Below the pieces are notes generated by a model. The model had not been told where the DNA came from, searched no databases, and worked only from the letters and a program-made list of their open reading frames with translations. Positions 1 through 5,955 of a DNA stretch of 7,970 bases are shown one piece after another; positions within the stretch are counted from its first letter, which is position 1, and each line of letters starts with the position of its first letter. Position numbers and translations under genes: made by a program. The stretch spans positions 1-7,970 of the forward strand of contig QHWL01000119.1 in assembly GCA_003222555.1 (NCBI GenBank), written 5' to 3'. Source of the DNA: Acidobacteriota bacterium. Lineage in GTDB: Bacteria > Acidobacteriota > Vicinamibacteria > Vicinamibacterales > CAVVIG01.

Positions 1-5
1 GACTC

Positions 6-758
6 TCACGCCAGACTCCATCCGTCGACGTAACTCGCGAGGCGCTCCACGGCGTCGAGGTAACTGGGAAAAAGCCGCGTCGCCTCGGCCGATGAGATCT
101 CGCTCACGTTGGCCAGCTTCACGACTTCGGCGACAATGCCGCCCGGTAGGTCGAGCGCCCGCTCGGCGTGTCGAGCGGCCGCGGCCGCATCGTGCGTCGA
201 CAGGCCCTGCAGACGCGCCACGCTCTTGAGCAATGCCGCGAAAGGCGCTGCCGATCGGGCGATCAACACGGCGAGCGCGTCACCTCGCCCCTCTGTTTCG
301 AGATAGCCTTCGCGCAAGTGCAGCAAATGGCTTCGGGCCTGCACCTCACAGGCGCGGCGGATGTCCGCCGTATCGACGTTCAACCCGTTGAACGGGCTCT
401 CGCCGGAGACCACCACATAATCGGCGAGAATCGCGCCGAATTCGAGTGGGAACGCGTCGAGCGACCGCTCGAATTCATGCGCGGCGACGAGGAGCGGCGT
501 CGCCAGGCCGAGGTCGTGCCACGACCCGACACGCGCCGCGCACGCCCGGAGATCGTCATGGGCGACGGTGTCGACGACGGCCATCGTCTGAGTCAACGTG
601 CGCTCGTGTGCGTGGGTGCCAGCGTGTGCGCCGCGATCGTGCGCGCCGGCAGCCTCGTCTGTGTGAAGGCCATACGCCACGAGCGACCGCAGACGAGCGC
701 CGAAGATGTCGCGCAGTTCCCGCTTGAGCGTGTAAACCGCGTCCGGGACGTAACGCAT
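6..758 (-). CDS. Hypothetical protein with degenerate nucleotidyltransferase-like N-terminus
   Basis: A protein of about 250 residues that I cannot assign a function. The opening, TLKRELRDIFGARLRSLVAYG, resembles the first helix and strand of the minimal nucleotidyltransferase fold (usually ending YGSxARG), but the Gly-Ser signature is replaced by GLHTDE and no D-x-D pair is visible. A His-rich stretch follows (about residues 40-60, H at HTDE, AHDRGAHAGTHAHE). The rest is helical and rich in Ala, Arg and Leu, with no signal peptide or membrane segment. I chose the ATG at 756-758 because a TAGAAT hexamer (766-771, minus strand) lies 7 bases before it. The in-frame ATG at 765-767 would overlap that hexamer. 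The open frame runs further upstream to 1172, but that part lies inside yvcK and is its shadow. Divergent from yvcK. Gene reality is likely; function is open. Confidence 0.72.
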   Translation of the reverse strand: MRYVPDAVYTLKRELRDIFGARLRSLVAYGLHTDEAAGAHDRGAHAGTHAHERTLTQTMAVVDTVAHDDLRACAARVGSWHDLGLATPLLVAAHEFERSLDAFPLEFGAILADYVVVSGESPFNGLNVDTADIRRACEVQARSHLLHLREGYLETEGRGDALAVLIARSAAPFAALLKSVARLQGLSTHDAAAAARHAERALDLPGGIVAEVVKLANVSEISSAEATRLFPSYLDAVERLASYVDGWSLA

Positions 759-765
759 GGGATCC

Positions 766-771
766 ATTCTA
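766..771 (-). promoter_or_regulatory. Possible -10 element, TAGAAT, leaderless start
   Basis: TAGAAT on the minus strand ends 7 bases before the ATG at 758. There is no Shine-Dalgarno-like purine run between them and no convincing -35 at 16-18 bases. The spacing would put the transcript start at or next to the ATG. Inference from position and from similar arrangements at three other genes here. Confidence 0.4.
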
Positions 772-809
772 CGTAGGTTTTCAAATTCTGAGCCGTTCAG
801 GTTTGTAGC

Positions 810-831
810 GGTGGGCCCGATTAGGTCCGCC
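810..831. repeat. REP-like palindrome in the divergent intergenic region
   Basis: GGTGGGCC (810-817) and GGTCCGCC (824-831) form an 8-bp stem with two G-U pairs and a 6-base loop (CGATTA). It lies in the 135-base gap between the divergent genes, about 60 bases before the yvcK start. The style (TGTAGCGG before a C/G-rich palindrome) resembles interspersed palindromic repeats of Acidobacteria that I recall, but only one copy is in this window. Confidence 0.5.
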
Positions 832-879
832 CGACTGATGTCAACGGATCTGACAGGCGAGCCGCAAGCGGACAGCTTG

Positions 880-885
880 TACAAT
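880..885 (+). promoter_or_regulatory. Possible -10 element of yvcK, TACAAT
   Basis: TACAAT ends 8 bases before the yvcK ATG at 894, with no Shine-Dalgarno between. A CTGACA at 850-855 resembles a -35 but is 24 bases away, too far for a standard pair. Position suggests a leaderless or nearly leaderless transcript. Confidence 0.45.
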
Positions 886-893
886 AGCGCCGC

Positions 894-1865
894 ATGCGAC
901 TGCGCGAGCTGAGCCTTGGCTGCTTTGGCGGGGGAACGGGACTCCCAAGCTTGCTCGGGGGCCTCAAGAAAAACCCCTGGCTGCACGCCAACGCCGTCGT
1001 CACGATGTTCGACAGCGGAGGGAGCTCGGGACAGTTGCGCGACGAGCTCGGCGTGCTTCCGCCCGGCGACATTCTCAAATGCGCGCTGGCCTTGTCGCGC
1101 AACGAGCGCGAAGCGCGCCGCGTGCTGCTCGCACGATTGCCGATGCTCGAACACGCCCGGCTCGGCGGCCATACCGGCGGGAACCTGCTGCTGTCGATGA
1201 TGCAGCGCTACAGCGGCGACTTTCTCGACGCCATCGACGGCTTGCGCGCGCTCCTCGGGTGTCGGGGCCGCGTGTGGCCGGTCAGCGTGCAGCAGGCCAG
1301 CGTCTGCGCGGAGTACGGCGACGGATCCCTCACGCGCGGCGAGGTCGAGGTCGACGCGGGGCAGTCATCGGGCCGATTCGTCCGCCGCATCTGGCTCGAG
1401 CCGCCAGTGTCGATTCATCCCGCCGTCGCCAAAGCGATCGGCGAGTTCGATGCGGTGATCATCGGTCCCGGCAGCTTCTACACGAGCCTCATGCCGATTT
1501 TTCTCGTGCGCGGCGTTGCCGACGCGCTCGCGACGGTGAACGGCCCCATCATCCTCGTTGCCAACTTGCTCACCGAAGGTCGCGGCATGGCCGGCTTCAC
1601 GGCCGCCGATGCCGTAACGCGAATCGAAGACGCCATTCAGCGGCGCGTCGACGTCGTCATCACGAACGTGGCGTGGCCGTCGCCGCAGGTGCTGGGCCGT
1701 TACGCGCTCGAGCACAAGGAGCCGCTCGCCCCTGGCAGCCTGCCTCCGCACTGCGAGTTGGTCGGTGGCGAGTTCTGGACGGGCGAAATCGCACGCCACG
1801 ACCGTCTGCGTCTCGCGTATGCGGTGTGGGCGGTCTTGTCGCGCCGGTTGTTGGGCGACGCCTGA
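894..1865 (+). CDS. yvcK: YvcK/CofD-like protein (gluconeogenesis factor family)
   Basis: A 323-residue protein, the usual length for the YvcK family, related in fold to CofD (2-phospho-L-lactate transferase). Visible motifs are the Gly-rich loop FGGGTGL (residues 11-17), the phosphate and nucleotide-sugar site FDSGGSSGQLRDE (39-51), PPGDILKC (56-63), a central HTGGNLLLSMM, and the Rossmann-like strand and loop DAVIIGPGSFYTSL followed by ILVANLLTEGRGMAGFT. Known members are cytoplasmic, bind UDP-sugars, and are needed for growth on gluconeogenic carbon sources and for normal envelope synthesis. No catalytic activity is firmly established. The usual Firmicute neighbours rapZ and whiA are absent, so here it stands alone. 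The ATG at 894 is chosen because the family begins a few residues before GGGTG and a TACAAT lies just upstream. Convergent with the phosphoesterase gene. Confidence 0.92.
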   Translation: MRLRELSLGCFGGGTGLPSLLGGLKKNPWLHANAVVTMFDSGGSSGQLRDELGVLPPGDILKCALALSRNEREARRVLLARLPMLEHARLGGHTGGNLLLSMMQRYSGDFLDAIDGLRALLGCRGRVWPVSVQQASVCAEYGDGSLTRGEVEVDAGQSSGRFVRRIWLEPPVSIHPAVAKAIGEFDAVIIGPGSFYTSLMPIFLVRGVADALATVNGPIILVANLLTEGRGMAGFTAADAVTRIEDAIQRRVDVVITNVAWPSPQVLGRYALEHKEPLAPGSLPPHCELVGGEFWTGEIARHDRLRLAYAVWAVLSRRLLGDA

Positions 1866-1889
1866 CGCCTGAAGAACTTTTCTTACTTT

Positions 1890-1913
1890 GCGCCGGGGCC
1901 CCACCCCCGGCGC
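1890..1913. terminator. GC hairpin between convergent genes
   Basis: GCGCCGGGG (1890-1898) pairs perfectly with CCCCCGGCGC's last nine bases (1905-1913), giving a 9-bp stem and a 6-base loop. It lies in the 48-base gap between the stops of yvcK and the phosphoesterase gene and abuts the latter's stop codon. Neither strand has a clear T-tract after the stem, so it is not a canonical intrinsic terminator. It may end or protect both transcripts, or be an interspersed palindrome. Confidence 0.45.
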
Positions 1914-2720
1914 CTACCGCCGCTCGCTCGTTCGCTCGCGGCGCTGTTTCGACGCGACTTTCCGCTTAGTCGCCGTTTTGGTCTTTGTGTCCTTTGTACC
2001 CTTTGTGTCCTTGGCGATTCTTTCGGCTTTCAGCTTCGCGGCGCGCTCGATAATCGCTGCGAGCATTGCGCCGGCCTCGCCGCCTTTGGCCGGACGGTTC
2101 GAGACCCAGACGGCCGGCGTGTCCTCGGCGAGGATGTCCTCGAGGTCGCCGTTGCTCTTGACGCTCTTCGGCGCGAACTCCGCAATGTCGAGATCGCCCG
2201 ACCACTCGTCGCGGTGTTTGATGAGCAGCCAACTCCGATTGTCGTTCGAGCCTGGAGGGCCCGCGCCCCGCGAGCGTCCGCCGCCATACCGGCCGCCGGT
2301 GCGGACGAGCACCCACGATCCCTTCAGCTTGTAACCGTTCAGCGTGAACTTGAGATCGCCCTTCTTCAGCGCCGCATCCACATCGTCGACTTCCGGCGTC
2401 CATGTGCCGCGGTCCCAAAGCATGACGATCCCTGCGCCGTAGCCTTCGGGGATGACGCCTTCGAAATCTCCGTACTCGCGCGGATGATCTTCGACGTGCA
2501 TCGCCAGTCGTTTGACTTTGGGATCGAGTGACGGCCCTTTCGGCACGGCCCACGAGAGAAGGACGCCGTTGTGCTCGAGCCGGAAGTCATAGTGCAGATG
2601 GCTCGCCAGATGTTTCTGCACGCAGAAGAAGCGCTCGCGCGCCTTGCGTGTCGCCGCGCGACCGGGCGGCTCTGGGGTGTGGCTGAAGTCGCGTTTCCGC
2701 CGGTATTCGTCGAGAGCCAT
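1914..2720 (-). CDS. Stand-alone LigD-type 3'-phosphoesterase
   Basis: A 268-residue protein matching the 3'-phosphoesterase (PE) domain of the bacterial end-joining ligase LigD. That domain trims 3'-phosphate and terminal ribonucleotide ends to leave a 3'-OH for ligation. The core runs from FFCVQKHLASHLHYDFRLEH (residues 31-50) through LSWAVPKGPSLDP, HVEDHP, FEGVIPEGYGAG and VMLWDRGTW to SWLLIKH. H37, D45 and H79 have the spacing of the metal-binding His, Asp and His known from Pseudomonas LigD. R47, K61 and R71 also fit active-site positions. No polymerase or ligase domain is attached. The last 35 residues are a Lys/Thr/Arg-rich basic tail (KDTKGTKDTK), probably a DNA-binding or disordered extension. 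The start is the Met of MALDEYRRKR, the last Met before the domain. It follows the transporter gene by 50 bases on the same strand and may share its transcript, with no obvious functional link. Confidence 0.88.
   Translation of the reverse strand: MALDEYRRKRDFSHTPEPPGRAATRKARERFFCVQKHLASHLHYDFRLEHNGVLLSWAVPKGPSLDPKVKRLAMHVEDHPREYGDFEGVIPEGYGAGIVMLWDRGTWTPEVDDVDAALKKGDLKFTLNGYKLKGSWVLVRTGGRYGGGRSRGAGPPGSNDNRSWLLIKHRDEWSGDLDIAEFAPKSVKSNGDLEDILAEDTPAVWVSNRPAKGGEAGAMLAAIIERAAKLKAERIAKDTKGTKDTKTKTATKRKVASKQRRERTSERR
1983..2009 (-). repeat. Three 9-bp tandem units in the phosphoesterase tail
   Basis: Three consecutive units, CTTTGTGTC, CTTTGTACC and CTTTGTGTC on the plus strand, encode the K-D-T/K-G-T repeats of the basic C-terminal tail on the minus strand. 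Unit length is a multiple of three, so gain or loss keeps the frame. Confidence 0.7.
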
Positions 2721-2770
2721 AGATGTGCTGCTGCCGCGTCCAACGTACGTGGGGCGGAGTTTCAGGTCCG

Positions 2771-4276
2771 CTAATGAACTTCTCCCATCAGACGCTTGAT
2801 GGGCCCTGCCAATGCGAGCATGACGAGGCCGGCGCCGATGCCGAACGCCGCGACCGCCGCGAAAAGGTTGAAGAGCGGCCACGTTTCGTAGAACGACGCG
2901 AGACGGCCTCCGATGAAGTTGCCGACCGACGCCCCCAGGAACCAGACTCCCATCATCAGGCTGCCCACGCGCACCGGCGCGAGTTTCGTCATGGCGCTCA
3001 GCCCGACCGGGCTCAGCGACAACTCGCCGACTGTGTGCAGCAAGTACGTCACGATCAACCAGTTCGGACTGACCTTCGTGCCGTCCGCCGAAAGACCCGC
3101 CGCGACCATCATGGCCGCGAAGCCTGCCCCAACCATTAAGAGACCGAACGAGAATTTCGTCGGACTCGACGGTTCACGTCGGCCAAGCCGAACCCATATC
3201 CATGCAAACACCGGGGCCAGCGCGATGATGAAGAGCGAGTTGACCGATTGGTACCAGCTGCTCGGAAAGTCCCAGCCCAGAATCGAGTTGCGTGTGCTGC
3301 GGTCCGCGAAGAGATTGAGTGTCGATCCGGCCTGCTCGAACTCGGACCAGAAAAGCGCGGCGGCCAGGAAGAATACCCCGATCGCGAACAGACGCTTCCG
3401 TTCCGCCGGTGTCCAGTCGCCTGCGAGGAAGAGCCACGCGAAGAACACCACGGTCGTCAAGAGCAGCAGGTAGCCGGCCGCGTCGGCGATCTGTTTCGCG
3501 TCGATGGGAAGTGCGCCGGTATAGATGCCCAGTGCCAGTACCAGCACCAGGCCCGTCGCGACGCCGCCCCAGATCCGGACACGCCGGTTCAGGCGTTGAG
3601 CGCTTGCAGGCGATGCCGCAGGAACCGGATACAGGCCCGCCTCGCCGAGGTACCGGCTCCCCAGCACGTACTGCACGACGCCCAGGACCATTCCGACACC
3701 AGCCGCCGCAAACCCGGCGTGCCAATTGACCCGCTGCCCGAGATATCCACACACGAGCGGAGAGATAAATGCACCCAGATTAATCCCCATGTAGAAGATC
3801 GAGAACCCTGCGTCGCGGCGGTGGTCGTGGGGCCCGTACAGACGGCCGACGATCACGCTGACATTGCCTTTCAGCAATCCCGTGCCGATGACGATGAGCA
3901 CGAGACCCAGATAGAAGGTCGCGAGCGAGGGATACGCCATGCTGAAATGTCCGCTGGCGATCACGATGCCTCCCCACAACACGGCACGTCGCTGACCGAT
4001 CAGCCGGTCCGCTATCCAGCCGCCGGGCAAACTGGTCAGATAGACCATCGAGGTGTACAGCCCATACACGGCGCCGGCGGTGCCGACGTCGAAGCCCAGG
4101 CCGCCGGCCGCCGGTGCGGCGGTCATGAACAGGATGAGCAGCGCACGCATCCCGTAGTAGCTGAAGCGTTCCCACATCTCCGTGAAGAAGAGCGTGGATA
4201 ACCCGCGGGGATGGCCGAAGAAGCCGCGATCGTATTCGGAGGGTGCGGCCGCCTGCGAGGCGCGGACGGTGCTCAT
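2771..4276 (-). CDS. POT family proton-coupled peptide transporter
   Basis: A 501-residue integral membrane protein of the proton-dependent oligopeptide transporter (POT/PTR2) branch of the major facilitator superfamily, which imports di- and tripeptides with protons. The hallmark ExxERFxYY motif is EMWERFSYYG (residues 33-42) in the first helix. The second family signature reads FSIFYMGINLGAFISPLVCGYLG. Long hydrophobic segments fit the 12-14 helices of the family (examples: ALLILFMTAAPAAG, FYLGLVLIVIGTGLL, LLLLTTVVFFAWLFLAG, LFAAVAAFGIGAGLVMLALAG). Length is typical. The ATG at 4274-4276 is supported by a TAGAGT hexamer 6 bases before it. Divergent from the radical SAM gene, with 107 bases between. 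Substrate preference cannot be read from sequence. Confidence 0.93.
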   Translation of the reverse strand: MSTVRASQAAAPSEYDRGFFGHPRGLSTLFFTEMWERFSYYGMRALLILFMTAAPAAGGLGFDVGTAGAVYGLYTSMVYLTSLPGGWIADRLIGQRRAVLWGGIVIASGHFSMAYPSLATFYLGLVLIVIGTGLLKGNVSVIVGRLYGPHDHRRDAGFSIFYMGINLGAFISPLVCGYLGQRVNWHAGFAAAGVGMVLGVVQYVLGSRYLGEAGLYPVPAASPASAQRLNRRVRIWGGVATGLVLVLALGIYTGALPIDAKQIADAAGYLLLLTTVVFFAWLFLAGDWTPAERKRLFAIGVFFLAAALFWSEFEQAGSTLNLFADRSTRNSILGWDFPSSWYQSVNSLFIIALAPVFAWIWVRLGRREPSSPTKFSFGLLMVGAGFAAMMVAAGLSADGTKVSPNWLIVTYLLHTVGELSLSPVGLSAMTKLAPVRVGSLMMGVWFLGASVGNFIGGRLASFYETWPLFNLFAAVAAFGIGAGLVMLALAGPIKRLMGEVH

Positions 4277-4282
4277 GCGGGT

Positions 4283-4288
4283 ACTCTA
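4283..4288 (-). promoter_or_regulatory. Possible -10 element of the peptide transporter, TAGAGT
   Basis: TAGAGT on the minus strand ends 6 bases before the transporter ATG. No Shine-Dalgarno fits between them and no clear -35 is seen. Suggests a leaderless transcript. Confidence 0.4.
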
Positions 4289-4323
4289 GCAGACCATGTG
4301 ACAGAATAGTGACGGAGCGCCTT

Positions 4324-4335
4324 CGGCTGAAGCCG
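4324..4335. repeat. Short GGCTGAAGCC palindrome
   Basis: CGGC-TGAA-GCCG forms a 4-bp stem with a TGAA loop in the 107-base gap before the radical SAM gene. It shares the core GGCTGAAGCC with the longer palindrome inside that gene at 4743-4762, so both may belong to one interspersed family. Confidence 0.4.
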
Positions 4336-4383
4336 TCGGCATTGGTTCCTCTGGCCGTCCGCTCGGTAAAACATCTGCTCCTA

Positions 4384-5838
4384 ATGCACGCCCTGCTGAT
4401 TTCCACCTACGAGATGGGACGCCAGCCCTTCGGCCTGGCGTCGCCCGCCGCCTGGCTGCGAGCGGCGGGGTGGGCGGTGACCTGCGTCGACGTGACGAAG
4501 GAGCCCCTGCAGGACGAGGTCGTCGCCCGCGTCGATCTCATCGGCTTCCATCTCCCGATGCACACGGCGACGCGGCTGGCCGTCCCCATCATCGACAGGG
4601 CGCGGCGTTTCAACCCGTCGGCGCGCGTCTGCGCCTACGGCTTGTATGCGCCGCTGAATGCTAGATGGCTACGCTCGCTCGGCGTCGACGACGTGCTGGA
4701 TGGCGAGTTCGAGGAACAGCTGACGGCGATCGCGCGCGGACTCGCAGGGCTGAAGCCCTGCGCCACACTCCTGGCGCCCGGCGCCACGGCCGAACCTCGC
4801 GCACTGCCGCGGCTGAAATTCCTTGTTCCCGATCGGTCAGGCCTGCCTCCGCTCGATCGATACGCGACGCTTCAAATGGGCGACGGCCGCCGCAAGGTCG
4901 TCGGGTACACTGAAGCGAGCCGCGGCTGCCGGCACATGTGCCGCCATTGCCCCGTCGCGCCGGTCTACAACGGACAGTTCAGGGTGGTGCCTGCAGACAT
5001 CGTGCTCGCCGACATCGCCGGCCAGGTTCGCCAGGGCGCCCAGCACATCACGTTCGGCGATCCCGATTTTTTCAACGGTCCAACTCATGCGGTGCGCATC
5101 ATCGAGGCGCTCCACAAAGCGCATCCGACGCTCACCTACGACGTCACGATCAAGATTGAGCATTTGCTGGCTCATCGCGAGCTCCTCCGTCGATTGCGCG
5201 AGACCGGATGCCTGTTCGTGACGAGCGCCGTCGAATCGGTCGACGATCGCGTGCTGGCGCGGCTCGACAAGGGACACACGCGGCGAGACTTCCTCGAGGC
5301 CGTCGGATTGTGCCGTGAAGCCGGCGTGACGATCGCTCCCACGTTTGTCGCGTTTCACCCGTGGCTGACGCTCGAGGGTTATTGCGATCTACTCGACACC
5401 CTCGAGGCGCTCGATCTCGTCGACCACGTCGCGCCGATTCAGCTCGCGATTCGCCTGCTCATCCCGGAAGGTTCGCGGCTGTTGGAGCTCGAAGAGGTCC
5501 GCAATCTGGTCGGCGCTTTCGATCCAGGCACGCTGACCTACCGATGGACGCACGCCGACCGCCGAGTCGACGGTCTGCACCGCGACGTCGCCGCGCTGGT
5601 CGGCACCCGGCTGACCGGCGATCGCCGCGCAATCTTCAGCGAAATCAGCCGCCTGGCACACGAGCGCAACAGCCGTGAGCCCGGAGCGCTGGGGGCCCGG
5701 CCCCAGCGCCGTGAAGAAAGCCGTGTCCCGCGCGCTGTGAACGCCAAGCCGGCGCGCGATCGGACGAGGGTGCCGTATCTCAACGAGCCTTGGTACTGTT
5801 GAGCGGAGCCCAATCCGGAGCAGGTGGCTCTGGTCTAA
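4384..5838 (+). CDS. Radical SAM selenoprotein with Cys-Sec-Ala-Glu-Pro tail (TGA read as Sec)
   Basis: A 484-residue radical SAM enzyme of unknown substrate. Residues 1 to about 118 form a Rossmann-like domain resembling cobalamin-binding domains of such enzymes (MHALLISTYEMGRQPFG, DLIGFHLPMHT, VDDVLDGEFEEQL), but no DxHxxG motif is present. The 4Fe-4S motif CxxxCxxC is C182, C186 and C189 (RGCRHMCRHCP). HITFGDPDFF and later strands (YDVTIKIEHL, FVTSAVES, APTFVAFHPW) complete the barrel. The frame meets TGA at 5800-5802 directly after Cys472 and stays open to TAA at 5836-5838. Reading the TGA as selenocysteine gives C-U-A-E-P followed by eight residues. I recall an NCBI family named for a CUAEP/CCAEP tail on radical SAM (seleno)proteins, and this fits it closely. 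A SECIS-like hairpin follows the TGA. Stopping there would leave 472 residues and lose the Sec. The ATG at 4384 starts the domain; no Shine-Dalgarno is evident. The ATP-grasp gene follows. Two repeat-derived hairpins lie within the frame. Confidence 0.9.
4743..4762. repeat. Palindromic repeat within the radical SAM reading frame
   Basis: CGCAGGGC and GCCCTGCG form a perfect 8-bp stem around a TGAA loop. It encodes part of AGLKPCAT (residues 121-128), in the linker between the N-terminal domain and the radical SAM core. I recall this DNA palindrome and the in-frame GLKPCAT peptide as recurrent in Acidobacteria, so it is probably a REP-like element absorbed into the gene. Confidence 0.6.
5686..5709. 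repeat. GC hairpin within the radical SAM reading frame
   Basis: GCGCTGGGG (5686-5694) pairs perfectly with CCCCAGCGC (5701-5709) over a 6-base loop. It encodes the low-complexity linker around GALGARPQRR between the catalytic region and the Sec tail, about 90 bases before the TGA. It resembles in size and composition the hairpin at 1890-1913. Confidence 0.55.
5800..5832 (+). promoter_or_regulatory. Sec TGA codon with putative bacterial SECIS hairpin
   Basis: The TGA (5800-5802) is followed after one base by a 7-bp stem: 5804-5810 (CGGAGCC) with 5826-5832 (GGCTCTG), including one G-U pair. After an asymmetric internal loop, 5815-5816 (CC) pair with 5823-5824 (GG), leaving the apical loop GGAGCA. 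Bacterial SECIS elements lie just after the UGA inside the coding sequence, have a short upper stem about 11 bases on, and carry a G early in the apical loop. All three hold here. The pairing was done by eye; no folding energy was computed. Confidence 0.65.
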
Positions 5839-5844
5839 ATCGGG

Positions 5845-5939
5845 GGTTCAAGGTTCAAGGTTCATGGTTCATGGTTCGTTCGCACCGATCTTGAACCCTG
5901 AACCCTGAACCTTGAACCCTGAACCTTGAACCCTGAACC
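5845..5939. repeat. Inverted heptamer repeat array
   Basis: Five tandem copies of GGTTC(A/G)(A/T) at 5845-5879 face seven tandem copies of (C/T)TGAACC at 5891-5939, separated by 11 bases. The two arms are near reverse complements and could form a long stem of 30 bp or more with mismatches at the seventh base of each unit. The array fills most of the 117-base gap between the selenoprotein stop and the ATP-grasp start. Its seven-base period is not coding. A possible role is attenuation or mRNA processing between the two genes, or it may only be a mobile or slippage repeat. Confidence 0.9.
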
Positions 5940-5945
5940 TTCACC

Positions 5946-5951
5946 TATTTT
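5946..5951 (+). promoter_or_regulatory. Weak -10-like TATTTT before the ATP-grasp gene
   Basis: TATTTT ends 4 bases before the ATG at 5956, directly after the heptamer array. It fits the TANNNT pattern seen at other starts here but is closer than those, and no -35 is visible. Low-confidence call. Confidence 0.2.
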
Positions 5952-5955
5952 CCCC

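Noticed and set aside
850..885. CTGACA (850-855) with TACAAT (880-885) as a standard sigma-70 promoter
   Set aside because: The spacer is 24 bases, well beyond the usual 16-18.
759..1172. Long minus-strand extension of the first gene into yvcK
   Set aside because: The extension is antisense to clear YvcK motifs, low in complexity and without family resemblance.
3248..4201. Plus-strand open frame of 317 codons opposite the transporter
   Set aside because: It is antisense to conserved POT motifs and its translation is rich in Arg, Glu, Gln and His with no recognisable domain. It is a shadow frame typical of GC-rich DNA.
4243..4383. Upstream extension of the radical SAM frame to 4243
   Set aside because: It overlaps the start of the divergent transporter gene and gives an Arg/Pro/Cys-rich sequence unlike the family. 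MHALLISTYE is the natural domain start.
5800..5802. TGA as an ordinary stop of the radical SAM gene
   Set aside because: The frame stays open to a nearby TAA, gives a Cys-Sec-Ala-Glu-Pro tail and is followed at once by a SECIS-like hairpin. An ordinary stop remains possible but is less likely.
5926..5955. TTG at 5926 as start of the ATP-grasp gene, adding ten residues
   Set aside because: It lies inside the heptamer repeat array. The ATG at 5956 begins exactly where the domain's first strand begins.
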